Shown in pieces: positions 37,493 to 47,104 of a stretch of DNA of 64,000 nucleotides. Position 1 is the stretch's first letter. Every line of letters starts with the position of its first letter. A program made the translations under genes and the position numbers. Location: NCBI GenBank assembly GCA_023212645.1, contig JALBYC010000012.1, positions 186,001 to 250,000 of the forward strand. Reading direction: 5' to 3'. Below the pieces are notes generated by a model. It was not told where the DNA came from, made no database searches, and worked only from the letters and a program-made list of their open reading frames with translations. The stretch comes from Farysia itapuensis. Its lineage: Eukaryota; Basidiomycota; Ustilaginomycetes; Ustilaginales; Ustilaginaceae.

Positions 37493-37827
37493 AGAGAAAT
37501 ACAAAGTGGTGCTACCATGTGCAAATTGGTTGACTGAGGGATCACTGCATGGCCGAGTAGAGTTTGATAGCGGAGTGGGAAAATGTCAGCCGTCAACAAG
37601 TGCAAAGGTTGTAATTGAGAATTCAATTTAGGGGCCAACACGCCAAGGTGTGTAGAGTTTGACACCATGCTGCTAGTCCAACCTGCTGGGCGCTAGAGCA
37701 TAGGCTGCCATGCCGCTATATAGGAGGCTCGGCGGTCCTAAGCTCTCGCTCCTTTTCTCCATTCGGTCTAGCTCCTTCACCCTGATCGTTTTTCTCCCAT
37801 CTCCCCTGCCATCTCTCCATCTTAGCC
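37493..37827. other. Intergenic, MCR1 3' and orphan-gene promoter
   Basis: 335 bp between two plus-strand genes. The right half is a textbook strong promoter: a TATA box at 37717 followed by about 90 bp of CT-rich leader up to the ATG. The left half shows no gene. Confidence 0.6.
37717..37722 (+). promoter_or_regulatory. TATA box of the orphan gene
   Basis: TATATA in the context GCTATATAGGAGG lies 106 bp before the ATG at 37828, with a pyrimidine-rich stretch between. It is the clearest TATA box I see in the window and suggests strong or regulated expression. Confidence 0.6.
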
Positions 37828-39744
37828 ATGCCTGGACTTGCAAAGAAGGCCTCCTTTGCGCCAGAACCTGTTGTCAACGGTAGAAGGTCCAGCAAGCCTG
37901 ACCTCACCGAAAACCCTCACGTATCCGCCTTTCTCTCGCCCAAGTCACGCATCTTTACGGGTGGACATGGACGCGTGGGATACTCACCTGGACCTGCTAC
38001 CACCACCTCCACTTTCCAGTCGTACGCTGCCAACTCGAACAATGGTGTTGTCGGATCGCACGATTCGCGAGACAGAGTGGGTGCATCCTCGGCTCCCCAG
38101 CCCTTTTCCATTGCTGGAAAGCAGCTGACTCCCGATGAGGTCGCGCAAAAGGTTGCCAGTATGCTCAAGCCCGGCCCGCCGTTCTTCAGCAGAGTGTCCA
38201 ATGCCGATCTCATCGACTTTATCTCGGATTCGAGCATCATGAACTGTGATAGTCTCCGTGAGGCTGCCGCTCAGGTGCAGGCCAAGAAGCTTTCTAACCG
38301 GGCCATGACTGCCTTTGTCCCCTCTGGCACTGTTGCCCGTCGCGTCGCACACGAAGAGCGATGGACTGGCGTAGGAACTGTTTGGAGTTCACTCGAGTCT
38401 CTCCCTGCGGGTGCCACTTGGAGCCAGATCCCCGGCGAAATGTCCGCAGCCGGTGTCGACCCGGTCCAAGATGACGGTCTGTGGAACTCGCTCACTCTCT
38501 CTTGCGACCTCGATTGCACCAACGTCTCTGTCGCTCGCTCCGTCGTCGTCCCAACCGAAGTACTACAGTCCAACAACTTTTTCAACGGAAACGCTCAGTC
38601 GCTCTTTGACGAAATCGGCGCTGGTATCAAGTACAAGTTTGACAACCTGCAATCGGCTCTCAACAAGAGCAAGTCTGCTCCTGCAGCCAAAGCTCAGGTC
38701 AACTACCTCTCGCTCTCTGCCTACACTGATCCCGCCAGCAACGCCTTCTCCGCCTCGTCCCTCAACATCAAGTGGCCCAGTTGGATGCCGTGGGCCAAAA
38801 AGACACCCGCTGCTACAGCCCCTGCCACCACAACTCCAAGTGACCAAGGTGGCCAGAAGCGTGTCTGGATTCCCTCGCCCACCAAAGTCTCGGTGCACGC
38901 TTCCTGGTGGGGTTACAACATCTACCTGCCTCAGGCTGTTCTCGATTCCCTCGATGGTGATGTAGACGAGGCCGAAAAGATTGCCAACCTGGTCAACAAG
39001 TGTCTCAACTACATTCTCAACAACATCCCTGCCGGTCTGCCAGCCTCGCTCAGCGCGGTCATTACGATTCTCAAGGCGATCTCGCCAACGACCGGCTACA
39101 TCTCTACCTTTATCGGCTGGAGTTGGGACACCATCAAGGGCTTTAACAAGGGTCAGGGTGTGATTCTTTCGGCCACTTGGATCTTGCCCGTTGCTTTGAT
39201 TCCAAGATCGTGGGATGCCCCTTCGCTTCCCGCTGGCACTGTCACTACGCCCACGACTTCCACACCTGCTACGCCGACGACGGGTACTGCGCCGACGACC
39301 ACACCCACGACGGGCACGACGCCTTCGGTTGTAGCTGCGCCTACAACAGGGACAACACCTTCCGTTACTAGCCCTTCTGCAACAACGCCTGCTACACCAG
39401 CAGCCCCCGCAGACTCCTCCGCTCCTAGCACTGGCACTACTGACTCTGCTTCTCCCGTGACTGCACAGGACACTACCACAACCACTACCACCCCTTCAAC
39501 CACTACAGACAGCGAGGTGCTGCCGCCTCGTCCGGCTGTACCGGTCGCCGCACCAGGCGCAACCCTGCCGCCTGCCAACCCATCCACTGTCAATCTAGAC
39601 CTCAACGCCCCACCCACCAACGACATCGCTAACGAAGTCTACCCGGGCAACCCCCTCGGCCGTGGCGTCGACCAGACCACTTCCGCACCCATGGGCGACG
39701 CCCAAGCTCCCGCCGGCCAAGTCCCCATCGACGCCGAATCCTAG
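37828..39744 (+). CDS. Orphan protein with Thr/Pro-rich tail
   Basis: 638 residues; I do not recognise the family. The protein has no signal peptide (MPGLAKKASFAPEPVVNG). Residues 90-450 look folded: VAQKVASMLKPGPPFFSRVS, FIDFISDSSIMNCDSLREAA-type helices (key words NADLIDFISDSS), GLWNSLTLSCDLDCTNVSVA, KVSVHASWWGYNIYLPQAVL, IGWSWDTIKGFNKGQGVILS, TWILPVALIPRSWD. The last 170 residues are Thr/Pro/Ala low-complexity with repeated TTGTTPSV-type words, as in heavily O-mannosylated or flexible tails. A TATA box and CT-rich leader imply a well-expressed gene. A cytosolic stress or cortical protein is possible, but no function can be assigned. Confidence 0.75.
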   Translation: MPGLAKKASFAPEPVVNGRRSSKPDLTENPHVSAFLSPKSRIFTGGHGRVGYSPGPATTTSTFQSYAANSNNGVVGSHDSRDRVGASSAPQPFSIAGKQLTPDEVAQKVASMLKPGPPFFSRVSNADLIDFISDSSIMNCDSLREAAAQVQAKKLSNRAMTAFVPSGTVARRVAHEERWTGVGTVWSSLESLPAGATWSQIPGEMSAAGVDPVQDDGLWNSLTLSCDLDCTNVSVARSVVVPTEVLQSNNFFNGNAQSLFDEIGAGIKYKFDNLQSALNKSKSAPAAKAQVNYLSLSAYTDPASNAFSASSLNIKWPSWMPWAKKTPAATAPATTTPSDQGGQKRVWIPSPTKVSVHASWWGYNIYLPQAVLDSLDGDVDEAEKIANLVNKCLNYILNNIPAGLPASLSAVITILKAISPTTGYISTFIGWSWDTIKGFNKGQGVILSATWILPVALIPRSWDAPSLPAGTVTTPTTSTPATPTTGTAPTTTPTTGTTPSVVAAPTTGTTPSVTSPSATTPATPAAPADSSAPSTGTTDSASPVTAQDTTTTTTTPSTTTDSEVLPPRPAVPVAAPGATLPPANPSTVNLDLNAPPTNDIANEVYPGNPLGRGVDQTTSAPMGDAQAPAGQVPIDAES

Positions 39745-39988
39745 TTTGAGATCATCTGATACCCCCGCCCTCCCGACTCCTGCGCTGTACATATTCCAAC
39801 CCTCGCGCATCCACTAAGACGTGGCCATTCCCCTTGACCGCACGTATGAACAATTTCATTTTGATCCCTGTCCCGGCACATTTACCCCACGCCTGTGTCC
39901 GCAGACCAATCATCGCCTGTAGAATGTGAAAATGCTTGCATTGTTTTTGAGAAAATACGGGAAACAGGTGACAAAGAAGAGGGGGGGG

Positions 39989-42214
39989 CTAGCGGTCCCA
40001 GCCTGGGATGGCTCTTTTGGCAGGTGCTGGTGGTGGTGGGGGGGATGAGACGGTGGTGGAGGAGGTGGAGTGTTGTGCGGTTGTGGTGCGTGGGGAGGAG
40101 GCTGGGGTTGAGTGTGCGGGTGTACCGTTGGGTGTTTTGCGGGGTTTGGCGGTGGGCGTTGCTGCCATTACTGCCGATGATGATGCTGCTGCTGCTGCTG
40201 GTGGGGCGGGTTTGGTGGTGGGGCGTGTGGTGGGCAGCGGTGCTGGCGGAGTAGCCGTTGCTTCGCGGTCGGAATCGAGCTGGCGCCGGTAGAAGAGCAG
40301 GTAAGCCAGTCCGTCATGTCCGTGGTCCTTGGGCGTGAGCGAGGGCGCATTCCGCACAACCTGCTCGGTCGGAATAGTGTGGAATAAGGTATCGTCAATA
40401 TGCAACCACGACAATCCATCCTGCCGCAGCACATCCACCGTGTAATGACCGCCGGTGGCAGAGCGTCCGTGGTGGTAGACGACGCCAAATAGTCGGTAGC
40501 GTTGCTTGCCCTGTCCGCGCATCGCCGGACTCAACACCTCCGGCGCCACGTCCAACACCGTACTGTAAGCCAGCGGCTTTTGACTCTTCTGCACACCTCC
40601 AATCTCGTCATAGATGAAGCGCTTCAAGTGAAGCACCAGAATGGGCGGTAGAGATTCGATAAAGACTTGCTTGGTGGCGTCCACCTGGCATCCGCGTGCG
40701 GGCGACCACACGCCCGGAATCGTCTCTGGCAGCGTCAAGTTGAGCAAAGCATCCTGAATGGACTGCACGTGCGCCGGTTGAATGTCGAGCTGCAAGGGTT
40801 GGTAGGGCTCCAGCGTGACGCTGTCCTTGGCACCAGGCGTTTTGAGCACACTTCGCAACTTGCCGCCAAACATGCGCGTGATGGGCGAATCAGAGGTGGA
40901 AGTAGTGCGGGTATATGCCGTCTTGCCCTTCTGCCCAACCTCCATCCAGCCTACGTCAGAGGGACTGACAGGTCGCATCAGCTGCACTACTTCCTGGTCA
41001 CTTTCGTTGGCCGCTTCCGCCGCGGCAGCCGCTGCTGCCAGCTGCTCGTTCAATTGTGCTCCGGTCTGAGGGATTTTGACCCCCAAACGGCGGAGATCGT
41101 CGTCCGAGACACCGTTCAGTTTCTTTTCTTGCTCCGTCATTTTGGCCACCAGAGATCCAGAGGCAGACTGCGCAAGCTTGAGCGCCGATCTGCGCTGCGC
41201 GGCCAGCAGTTCTTCGTGCAAAGTGTCCAGGAAGAAGCCAAGGAACTCCTCGGCATCCTCCTGATGACCTCTACGCATCTGATCAAAGCGCTTGTTGAGA
41301 CGCATAGCATCGTAGACGTATTCGGGCAAAAGTGGCTCTGAATGCGCAGAGCTGAACCCATCAACCGTGTTTTCTTGCAAGTAGAACTCGTGAATAAATT
41401 GAATGACGGCTTCCATAAGGGGTGTTGCCTTGCCAAAATCAGCCGAGACCTGCTTGGCCACATGGTCGAAGAGATTGTAGAAGGGTGCGCAGTAGACAAG
41501 CGTTTGCAAGATGGCGTTGGCAAAGCAAAAGTTGCCCTTGTTGACTAGACCTCGAGGGTGGATGAGCGGCGCTTGGAACTCGGTGTGTGAATCGGCCAAC
41601 AGTCGTTCGAGACTCATGACTGGCGACTTGCCTGATGAAGACTTGCGTGATTTGTGCTTGGCAGATCCTGCCAAAGAGGGCTCCGAGAAGTTGACGCTGA
41701 TCCCGATGGGGCCGCCATTGCGGGAGACGGTATGTGCCCAGGACTTTGGTGCGGCCCAAGCACTGACCTTGTGCGCTGCTTGTGGTGTGGATACGGCTGA
41801 GGTAGTGGGAGACGCTATGGACGATTCTGCGGTCGTTTGTGTCGGTGTATCGGTAGCACTCGTTATTGATGGTGGTGCACGAGGGACACTTTTGCGCGGT
41901 GGGGGCTTAGGCAACGAAGTGAATGTCGGGAACCTGGAGGGATCGGGAAAGGAGCGGTATGAAAGGGTAAGAGCAGGGGCTAATGATGGAGATGGAGGGT
42001 GAAGAGCCACGCCATACTCGACGCCTGTGCTGTCCAGGGTAGATTGATAGTGCGGATCTCGAAGCGCCCTTTGTGCGTAACGACTGGACTGACGCCGTGA
42101 CCCCGCAGATGTCTGTTGTTCTACCTGCGTGACAGTATTTGAGGCCGACGGCTCTGATATTAACGACTCTGAGACAAAGTTGACGCTGTCAGCGTCTGGT
42201 ATTGGCTGAGCCAT
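39989..42214 (-). CDS. UBP3: Ubiquitin C-terminal hydrolase, Ubp3/USP10 type
   Basis: ATG at 42214 (MAQPIPDADSVNFVSE) gives 741 residues; further upstream codons come from a tandem repeat. The N-terminal 215 residues are Ser/Pro-rich and include AWAAPKSWAHTV, similar to the PKSWA patch of USP10. The USP domain starts GLVNKGNFCFANAILQ (Cys-230 as nucleophile) and continues with GHQEDAEEFLGFFLDTLHEE and LPPILVLHLKRFIYD. It ends with the His box GGHYTVDV (near 588) and DGLAYLLFYRRQ. The tail is Pro/Thr/Ala-rich. Ubp3 with cofactor Bre5 removes ubiquitin from COPII/COPI, ribosome and transcription substrates and acts in ribophagy. Confidence 0.9.
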   Translation of the reverse strand: MAQPIPDADSVNFVSESLISEPSASNTVTQVEQQTSAGSRRQSSRYAQRALRDPHYQSTLDSTGVEYGVALHPPSPSLAPALTLSYRSFPDPSRFPTFTSLPKPPPRKSVPRAPPSITSATDTPTQTTAESSIASPTTSAVSTPQAAHKVSAWAAPKSWAHTVSRNGGPIGISVNFSEPSLAGSAKHKSRKSSSGKSPVMSLERLLADSHTEFQAPLIHPRGLVNKGNFCFANAILQTLVYCAPFYNLFDHVAKQVSADFGKATPLMEAVIQFIHEFYLQENTVDGFSSAHSEPLLPEYVYDAMRLNKRFDQMRRGHQEDAEEFLGFFLDTLHEELLAAQRRSALKLAQSASGSLVAKMTEQEKKLNGVSDDDLRRLGVKIPQTGAQLNEQLAAAAAAAEAANESDQEVVQLMRPVSPSDVGWMEVGQKGKTAYTRTTSTSDSPITRMFGGKLRSVLKTPGAKDSVTLEPYQPLQLDIQPAHVQSIQDALLNLTLPETIPGVWSPARGCQVDATKQVFIESLPPILVLHLKRFIYDEIGGVQKSQKPLAYSTVLDVAPEVLSPAMRGQGKQRYRLFGVVYHHGRSATGGHYTVDVLRQDGLSWLHIDDTLFHTIPTEQVVRNAPSLTPKDHGHDGLAYLLFYRRQLDSDREATATPPAPLPTTRPTTKPAPPAAAAASSSAVMAATPTAKPRKTPNGTPAHSTPASSPRTTTAQHSTSSTTVSSPPPPPAPAKRAIPGWDR

Positions 42215-42263
42215 GGTGTCGTTCGTGAGGTGATGCTGCAAGACGAAGAGGAAGAATTCCGCA

Positions 42264-42303
42264 ACAAATCGACAAATCGACAAATCGACAAATCGACAAA
42301 TCG
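42264..42303. repeat. Five perfect ACAAATCG 8-mers
   Basis: Five identical 8-bp units lie end to end, 50 bp upstream of the UBP3 ATG in the UBP3/R3H-SUZ promoter. Perfect copies point to recent slippage, or to clustered protein sites. The length is probably polymorphic. Confidence 0.85.
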
Positions 42304-42329
42304 CGCAAATCATCAAGTCGATTTCACGC

Positions 42330-42336
42330 TCTAACA
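42330..42336 (+). promoter_or_regulatory. TCTAACA motif, UBP3/R3H-SUZ promoter
   Basis: The exact heptamer lies 158 bp before the R3H-SUZ ATG and 116 bp before the UBP3 ATG. Confidence 0.45.
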
Positions 42337-42493
42337 CGTTCGGCTTTCGGAAAACGGTCTACGGTTTGCGCTGGACAGTGTGAGTGGATACGCGTACGCT
42401 GAAGGGGCAAAAAAATCAGCGCTTGATTCAATCTTCCTTGACGCCAAACTATCAGCATGTTGTGTCGTTGACACCTACGATTCGCATCCCATC

Positions 42494-43729
42494 ATGACTC
42501 TTGCTGCAGCTGCAACCCCCTCTGTGGACGAGGTGATACTGCAGGCAATGCGCAAGCCGGAAGACCGCATCTTTTTCTTGCAGTACGAAGCACAAATGGT
42601 AGATTTTGTCCATGACGCAGCCCGACACACTCTAGACCTTCCGCCAATGAACACGTATCAGCGACTGTTGGTGCGCCGCTGTGCGGACCAATTCCATTTT
42701 AACCATCAACTCGACCGCCTCTCGCATATCGTCACTGTTTCCAGAACCGCAGATTCTTGCTTGCCGAGTATGCTCCTCTCTGATCGCGCGAAGCATCAGC
42801 TTCGCGATAGCGTCGAGCTCAACGCAACTTCGTCGAACTTGGCGTCTACGCCTTCCTCTGCAAATTCGACGAGCACAGGCTTCAAAATCATGCGCCGTGA
42901 TCCGTCCAGCGGTCGAACTCGATCCTCCCGCGACAACAGCGACTCGGAAACCGTCACCTCCAAAAGTCGTAAAGATATGACGATTGAAGAGCGCGAAGCT
43001 TCGTACAAAGCTGCGAGGGCGCGCATCTTTGGTGACGAAGACCTCGATGCGCAGAAGGAAAAGGCGTCGCCCTGTGCTTCGTCCAGCAGTCTCGACGTTG
43101 CGCCGAATCGTTCTCGACTGGACTTGAACGATGACGTGGAGTTTTCTCGTGCTCTGCCCCCGCATATGCCCTGGTCGGCCAGTATGGTGCCGCCGCCCGG
43201 AAATCAGGTTCAACAGTCCCATTCGCATCCCAACCTGAGAGCTAGAGCACCTGCTTTCCATCCGCCTGGCTATAGCACTCCACCTGTTCGACTTGCGCAT
43301 GACTCTGGCTCAATACCCGCTGCTTCCCGCACGCAGCAGCAACAGATGAATGGCGTAAACGCATGGGCACAGCAGACCGCCACCTTCAATCAACCGCATG
43401 CAAGTAATGGTAAGGGCAGCGCCTCTTTCCGTCCGCCGAATGGTAACGCGAGCACAGCACTATACTGCCGCGAAAGTGGTGCCAGCTCGACTGCCTCTTC
43501 GTCAACATCTTCACGCCAAAGCAGTCGCAATACGACAAAAGCACCGTTGGCATCGCATCCCTCCCTGCCAGCCAAACCAATGTGGCTCCATCCCAGTAAG
43601 GACCCGTCCCTGTCTAGCAGCACCCCCTCATCCGCATCTGCAGCATCATCCCCATCGCCCTCCCCCGCGCCTTCATTGACACTCCACAACTCAACCAACG
43701 TATCACGTTCCAGCGACCCGCAGCAATAG
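42494..43729 (+). CDS. R3H-SUZ RNA-binding protein
   Basis: ATG at 42494 (MTLAAAATPSVDEVILQA) gives 411 residues. The R3H domain spans about 20-95 (PEDRIFFLQYEAQMVDFVHD, LPPMNTYQRLLVRRCADQF, with R and H of the R3H pair). A SUZ motif follows at about 135-190 (FKIMRRDPSSGR ... MTIEEREASYKAARARIFG). The rest is Ser/Gln/Pro-rich. R3H-SUZ proteins bind single-stranded RNA or DNA and include animal Encore/R3HDM and fungal post-transcriptional factors. The frame stays open 38 codons further up, but the R3H domain fits the chosen ATG. Confidence 0.85.
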   Translation: MTLAAAATPSVDEVILQAMRKPEDRIFFLQYEAQMVDFVHDAARHTLDLPPMNTYQRLLVRRCADQFHFNHQLDRLSHIVTVSRTADSCLPSMLLSDRAKHQLRDSVELNATSSNLASTPSSANSTSTGFKIMRRDPSSGRTRSSRDNSDSETVTSKSRKDMTIEEREASYKAARARIFGDEDLDAQKEKASPCASSSSLDVAPNRSRLDLNDDVEFSRALPPHMPWSASMVPPPGNQVQQSHSHPNLRARAPAFHPPGYSTPPVRLAHDSGSIPAASRTQQQQMNGVNAWAQQTATFNQPHASNGKGSASFRPPNGNASTALYCRESGASSTASSSTSSRQSSRNTTKAPLASHPSLPAKPMWLHPSKDPSLSSSTPSSASAASSPSPSPAPSLTLHNSTNVSRSSDPQQ

Positions 43730-43845
43730 CCATTTCCCCCCTTTTGATCCCGCACTCTCCCACACTCATCGCGCGTTCCAAACCAATGTACAGATCATAG
43801 GCCAAAGGAGTTTTCCCCCAACATTTCTATTTCTGTGCCGCCTGG

Positions 43846-44978
43846 TTACAGTTTGACGTACTTTTGGACAAACGTCGCCCAGTCTTGCGGTGAGATGCGC
43901 AAGCCAGCCGCGTCGGTTGATGTTGTTTGTATCTGGGCATTGAGGCGGTGGTAGACGGACCACCACCAGGAATGGAGTTCGTGGTCTGGGTCGTTTTCGA
44001 TTGGGTTGTGTACTGAGCCTGGTTCTCCCAGAGTCCATGGTTTGCTGTGAGGTGGGTTTGAGGGGAGGGGTCAGTATAACAGAGTCTCTGCGGTGTTGGG
44101 TGGGAAGCGACATACTCTAAGATGTAGTGGACGTTGCGGACCTCGTCGTCGCGCCAGATGTTGGGATGAACGAGGCGTACCTTCTTCAGACCGTTGTAGC
44201 ACCATGGCAAGTACTTGATGCCTCTGGACAGCGTTTGTGTGGAAGACTGATTTTGTGGTTGGGCGAAAAAGTGGGCGAGGAAGTCTTGGTCTGGAAAGCG
44301 GTAGGTCTGAACGCGAGGGTCGGTGTTAAGCACCTCGATCATCTCTTTCATGGTCGTGCTAGACGGACGTAAGATGACGAGGCCAGAGTTGATCAGCTTG
44401 CTTGGTTCTAGAGCATCGGCTGTGGGCTGTACAGGGTCTACAAGTGCCTTGGGATGAGCTTGCGGGGTAAAGCCACAGTTCTCGGGAATCCACTCTGCTG
44501 GGTACGAGGCAATCCGAGCTGGGTTGCACGTACATGCCCAGCTCGCGCCGATCCATTCCCGCTCCTTGGATTCGGCAAAGACGTCCGGCTCGTTGAACAG
44601 CTCGTCCATGTTTTTGCAGACCAACATGTCGCTGTCCACCAGCGCAAGACGGTCATATTCGACCAGGTCAAACACACGCAGCTTGGTCCACACCTCGAGA
44701 AATCGTGCGTTTGCATACACCGACGCAGCACCGGGTGCAGCGGACGACGTTGGGTAAATCGGCTCGATGTCACGCACGATCACTCGACCAGGCAGCATCT
44801 GCGCCAAAAGCTGTCGGGCTCCGCTGGACAGCTTGGCAGTCGCCATAATCACAAGCGGATACCGCGAGCCGTGCTCCGACAGAAGCAGTGTCTGAGCAAA
44901 CACCACCACTCCTGGAAGCAGATGCTCCGACGTCAGCAGCGTTGCCCAAGCACATTTGACCTTGGACCCAGACGCCAT
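43846..44978 (-). CDS. GT8 glycosyltransferase (glycogenin/galactinol synthase-like), two exons
   Basis: Exon 1 is 44978-44116, exon 2 is 44044-43846, and the intron is 71 bp (GTATGT donor, TACTGAC branch, CTCACAG acceptor), giving 353 residues. Splicing restores the family-typical HYILDKPWTL. Reading through the intron instead gives a low-complexity tail. Other motifs: AWATLLTSEHLLPGVVVFAQ, the metal-binding DSD (LALVDSDMLV, 115-117), LINSGLVILRPS, FPDQDFLAHFF, and IKYLPWCYNGLKKVR. The end is ATFVQKYVKL. Single-domain GT8 enzymes of this type transfer glucose or galactose from UDP-sugar. It lacks the long C-terminal glycogen-synthase-binding tail of glycogenin, so the acceptor is unknown. 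Confidence 0.85.
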
Positions 44979-45080
44979 GGTGTGCAAAAAACAAGGGTCT
45001 CTCTCCGCGCACAGATGCGAAGAAAAGCAGCGAAGAAGTTGAATGCTGCCACGTTTTTTGTTCCCGCATCTGTGCCCAAA

Positions 45081-45120
45081 AATAAAAAAGAATCTTGCCC
45101 GAATAAAAAGAATCTTGCCC
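45081..45120. repeat. Direct duplication at the 3' edge of tRNA-Thr
   Basis: Two adjacent copies of about 20 bp, AATAAAAAAGAATCTTGCCC then GAATAAAAAGAATCTTGCCC. The second copy's last four bases are the 3' end of the tRNA gene. Confidence 0.7.
45105..45109 (-). terminator. Pol III T-run terminator
   Basis: TTTTT on the minus strand lies eight bases past the tRNA-Thr 3' end, as expected for RNA polymerase III. A second T-run lies in the duplicated copy further on. Confidence 0.6.
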
Positions 45121-45197
45121 TCTAGCCGATTTGAACGACTGACCTCATCATGGCACTGAAATACTAGTGATGCGCTCTACCACTGAGCTAAGAGGGC
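45117..45197 (-). tRNA. tRNA-Thr(AGT) with 10-nt intron
   Basis: 81 bp. Acceptor strands GCCCTCT and AGAGGGC pair in all seven positions. The D-arm is GCTCAGTGGTAGAGC. The anticodon stem is CATCA/TGATG. The loop CTAGTA then A carries anticodon AGT with a 10-nt intron (TTTCAGTGCC) after position 37, the canonical site. The T-arm is AGTCG-TTCAAAT-CGGCT. CCA is not encoded, as usual in eukaryotes. The A34 would be edited to inosine to read ACU/ACC. Confidence 0.92.
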
Positions 45198-45424
45198 GTT
45201 GAAGAAATTAGATCTTTATGCGTATATGACCAGTGCACAACGGCAGGCAAGCCTTTGAAGGTGAGAACATCTGCTCGTACGTTCCGCGCTGATGGTAGCT
45301 TCCGTCTGCGATGAACATGTTTCGCATAACTCTCAGATGATCCAAATCGCAGAAGTTTTACGAAAAGGGCGAGTCAGCAATGTTCCTGCAAAACATGACA
45401 ATGACAAAGAGCATGCTGGTGCTA
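45198..45424. other. Intergenic, tRNA-Thr 5' flank / ACAD 3' end
   Basis: 227 bp with no gene seen. It holds the upstream flank of the tRNA and the 3'-UTR of the dehydrogenase. Confidence 0.5.
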
Positions 45425-46881
45425 TCAGAATTTGCTTTGAGGTCCGACGAGCTTGAGCTGTTGACGCACGCCCAGATCGAGCAAAATATCTTCGCTTCCT
45501 CCAGGAACAGTGAGAGCTGGAGCACGAATGAAAGAAAGAGAGTCAGAACAGCTCGCATGTCACACATTATTGACACGGCTTACCTTTGAGCTCTCGCCAG
45601 ATGCGCTCGATACGATCGCCAGCGCCTCCCTTTGTCAGACCCATACCGCCGAGAAGGTGTACCGACTCGCGGCAAACCTTCTCAAGCACAATTCCAGCAT
45701 GTGCCTTCAGAAGAGCTACTGTGCCGCCGGTGAGTAGACTGGCTTGTGTGGGGGTCATGTTGAGCTGCTGGAAGACAATGCTCTCCACCCAAGCTTGTAG
45801 TGCCTCGACCTCGCGAGCCATATGTCCAAGCTTGTGTCGAACAACAGGCTGGTCAATAAGCTTGGTCCCGAATACTTCTCGACGGCGAGCATGAACGATG
45901 GCATCTTCCATGCACACTCGGGAATATCGCAAAGCCACAAAGGCAATGGTAAGACGCTCGTGCACGAAATTCGACAAAATGAGCTTCAAGCCCTCGCCCT
46001 CCTTGCCAATAAGGTTCTCGGCGGGCACTTTGACATCCTGAGAAGCAGATGGGTCAGAGACGGAATGTTATGACCAAGAGATTCAAGCAACTTACATCGA
46101 ATTCGACAAGCGTGGTACCTGCAGCGCCTCCACCCATCATTTTCATCTGCTTGGTAGACACGCCTGGCCCACGCTCGATAAGGAGGAACGAGATGCCGTG
46201 CGAATCCCCTGCTTTGCCGCTGGTGCGCACCGCTGTAGTAAACCAGTCGCAGTAGATTCCATTCGTGATCCATTTTTTTCCGCCATTCACCACGTAAAAC
46301 GCCTTCCCATTTTCGTGTATGAGTCGCGCCTCGGTGCTGAGATTGGCGACGTTGCTTCCTGCCAGAGGCTCTGTGATGGCGAGACACACACGCTTTCGAC
46401 CAGAAATGATCTCAGGCAGCCATTTCTTCTGCTGCGCGTCGCTGGCAAAGTGAACAATGGGCCCAGCTCCGTAAGTGTGACCAGCAGTAAGACCGGTGAG
46501 TACAGAACTGGCGCATCGGTTCAACTCGTCCCAGATGATATAGTCGTGGATGTTGTTCCACTCTTCCGCTTTGATGCCGGCTGGGAGACTGATACCCTCG
46601 GCTTTGGCCATCTCGGCGAATTTGGGCGCCACAGAGACGCCAGTGGCAAACACAAGCAATACGCCATCTTTAGCACACCTCTTGAAGGCTACATCGTCGG
46701 TCAAAATGCCTGCCTCCTCGTACTTGGAGCCGATGTCAATTAGGACCTCGTCACACCAGGCACGACACCATTCCCGGAGTTGGACGTGGGAGGGTGATGT
46801 AAATATAGAGGTGGGAAGACCTTGGATCCATGGCGCTTCAGAGAAGGGCACAGTGGGCTTTGTGAGCTTGAGCGAAGTCAT
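45425..46881 (-). CDS. Acyl-CoA dehydrogenase, three exons, possibly peroxisomal
   Basis: Exons 46881-46096, 46037-45584 and 45516-45425 (introns 58 and 67 bp, both GTAAG...CAG) give 443 residues. Start MTSLKLTKPTVPFSEAPW. Motifs: LTAGHTYGAGPIVHFAS, CLAITEPLAGSNVANL (FAD/substrate), NGGKKWITNGIYCDWFTTAV, LIERGPGVSTKQMKMMG, and after the first splice VEFDDVKVPAENLIG. The third exon restores the expected LTVPGGSEDILLDLGVRQQL, including the conserved EGGSE-like PGGSE block. It ends GPQSKF; -SKF is the PTS1 of yeast catalase A, so peroxisomal import is plausible. It oxidises an acyl-CoA; chain length is unknown. Without the third exon the protein would lack its C-terminal helix. Confidence 0.9.
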
Positions 46882-47015
46882 GATTGTGGTTGGGAGCCAA
46901 GAGAACGCTGGCTGTCTATCTCGGTAAATCCAGCTGTCCGGTCAGCCGGTGGTGCATTTTGACAGCGCGCCGTGCAGCCGTGCAGCCGTGCGCCATGCAG
47001 TCGAAGAATCGCCAG

Positions 47016-47022
47016 TCTAACA
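47016..47022 (+). promoter_or_regulatory. TCTAACA motif, ACAD/PRP28 promoter
   Basis: The exact heptamer lies 83 bp before the PRP28 ATG and 135 bp before the ACAD ATG. It is followed by GT. Confidence 0.45.
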
Positions 47023-47104
47023 GTACAAAGCTTGATTTTTGAAATCGCGAACTCGAGAAATCGCCGAGATCCGTCCTTTCTTCTAGACCCTGACCAGCAA
47101 CGGT

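Noticed and set aside
42215..42337. 41-residue N-terminal extension of UBP3
   Set aside because: It is encoded by the ACAAATCG tandem repeat and lacks a convincing ATG context; the USP10-type N-terminus begins well at 42214.
43827..44110. Read-through C-terminus of the GT8 protein (Thr/Gln-rich tail)
   Set aside because: Splicing a 71-bp intron with canonical signals gives the family-typical HYILDKPW block instead.
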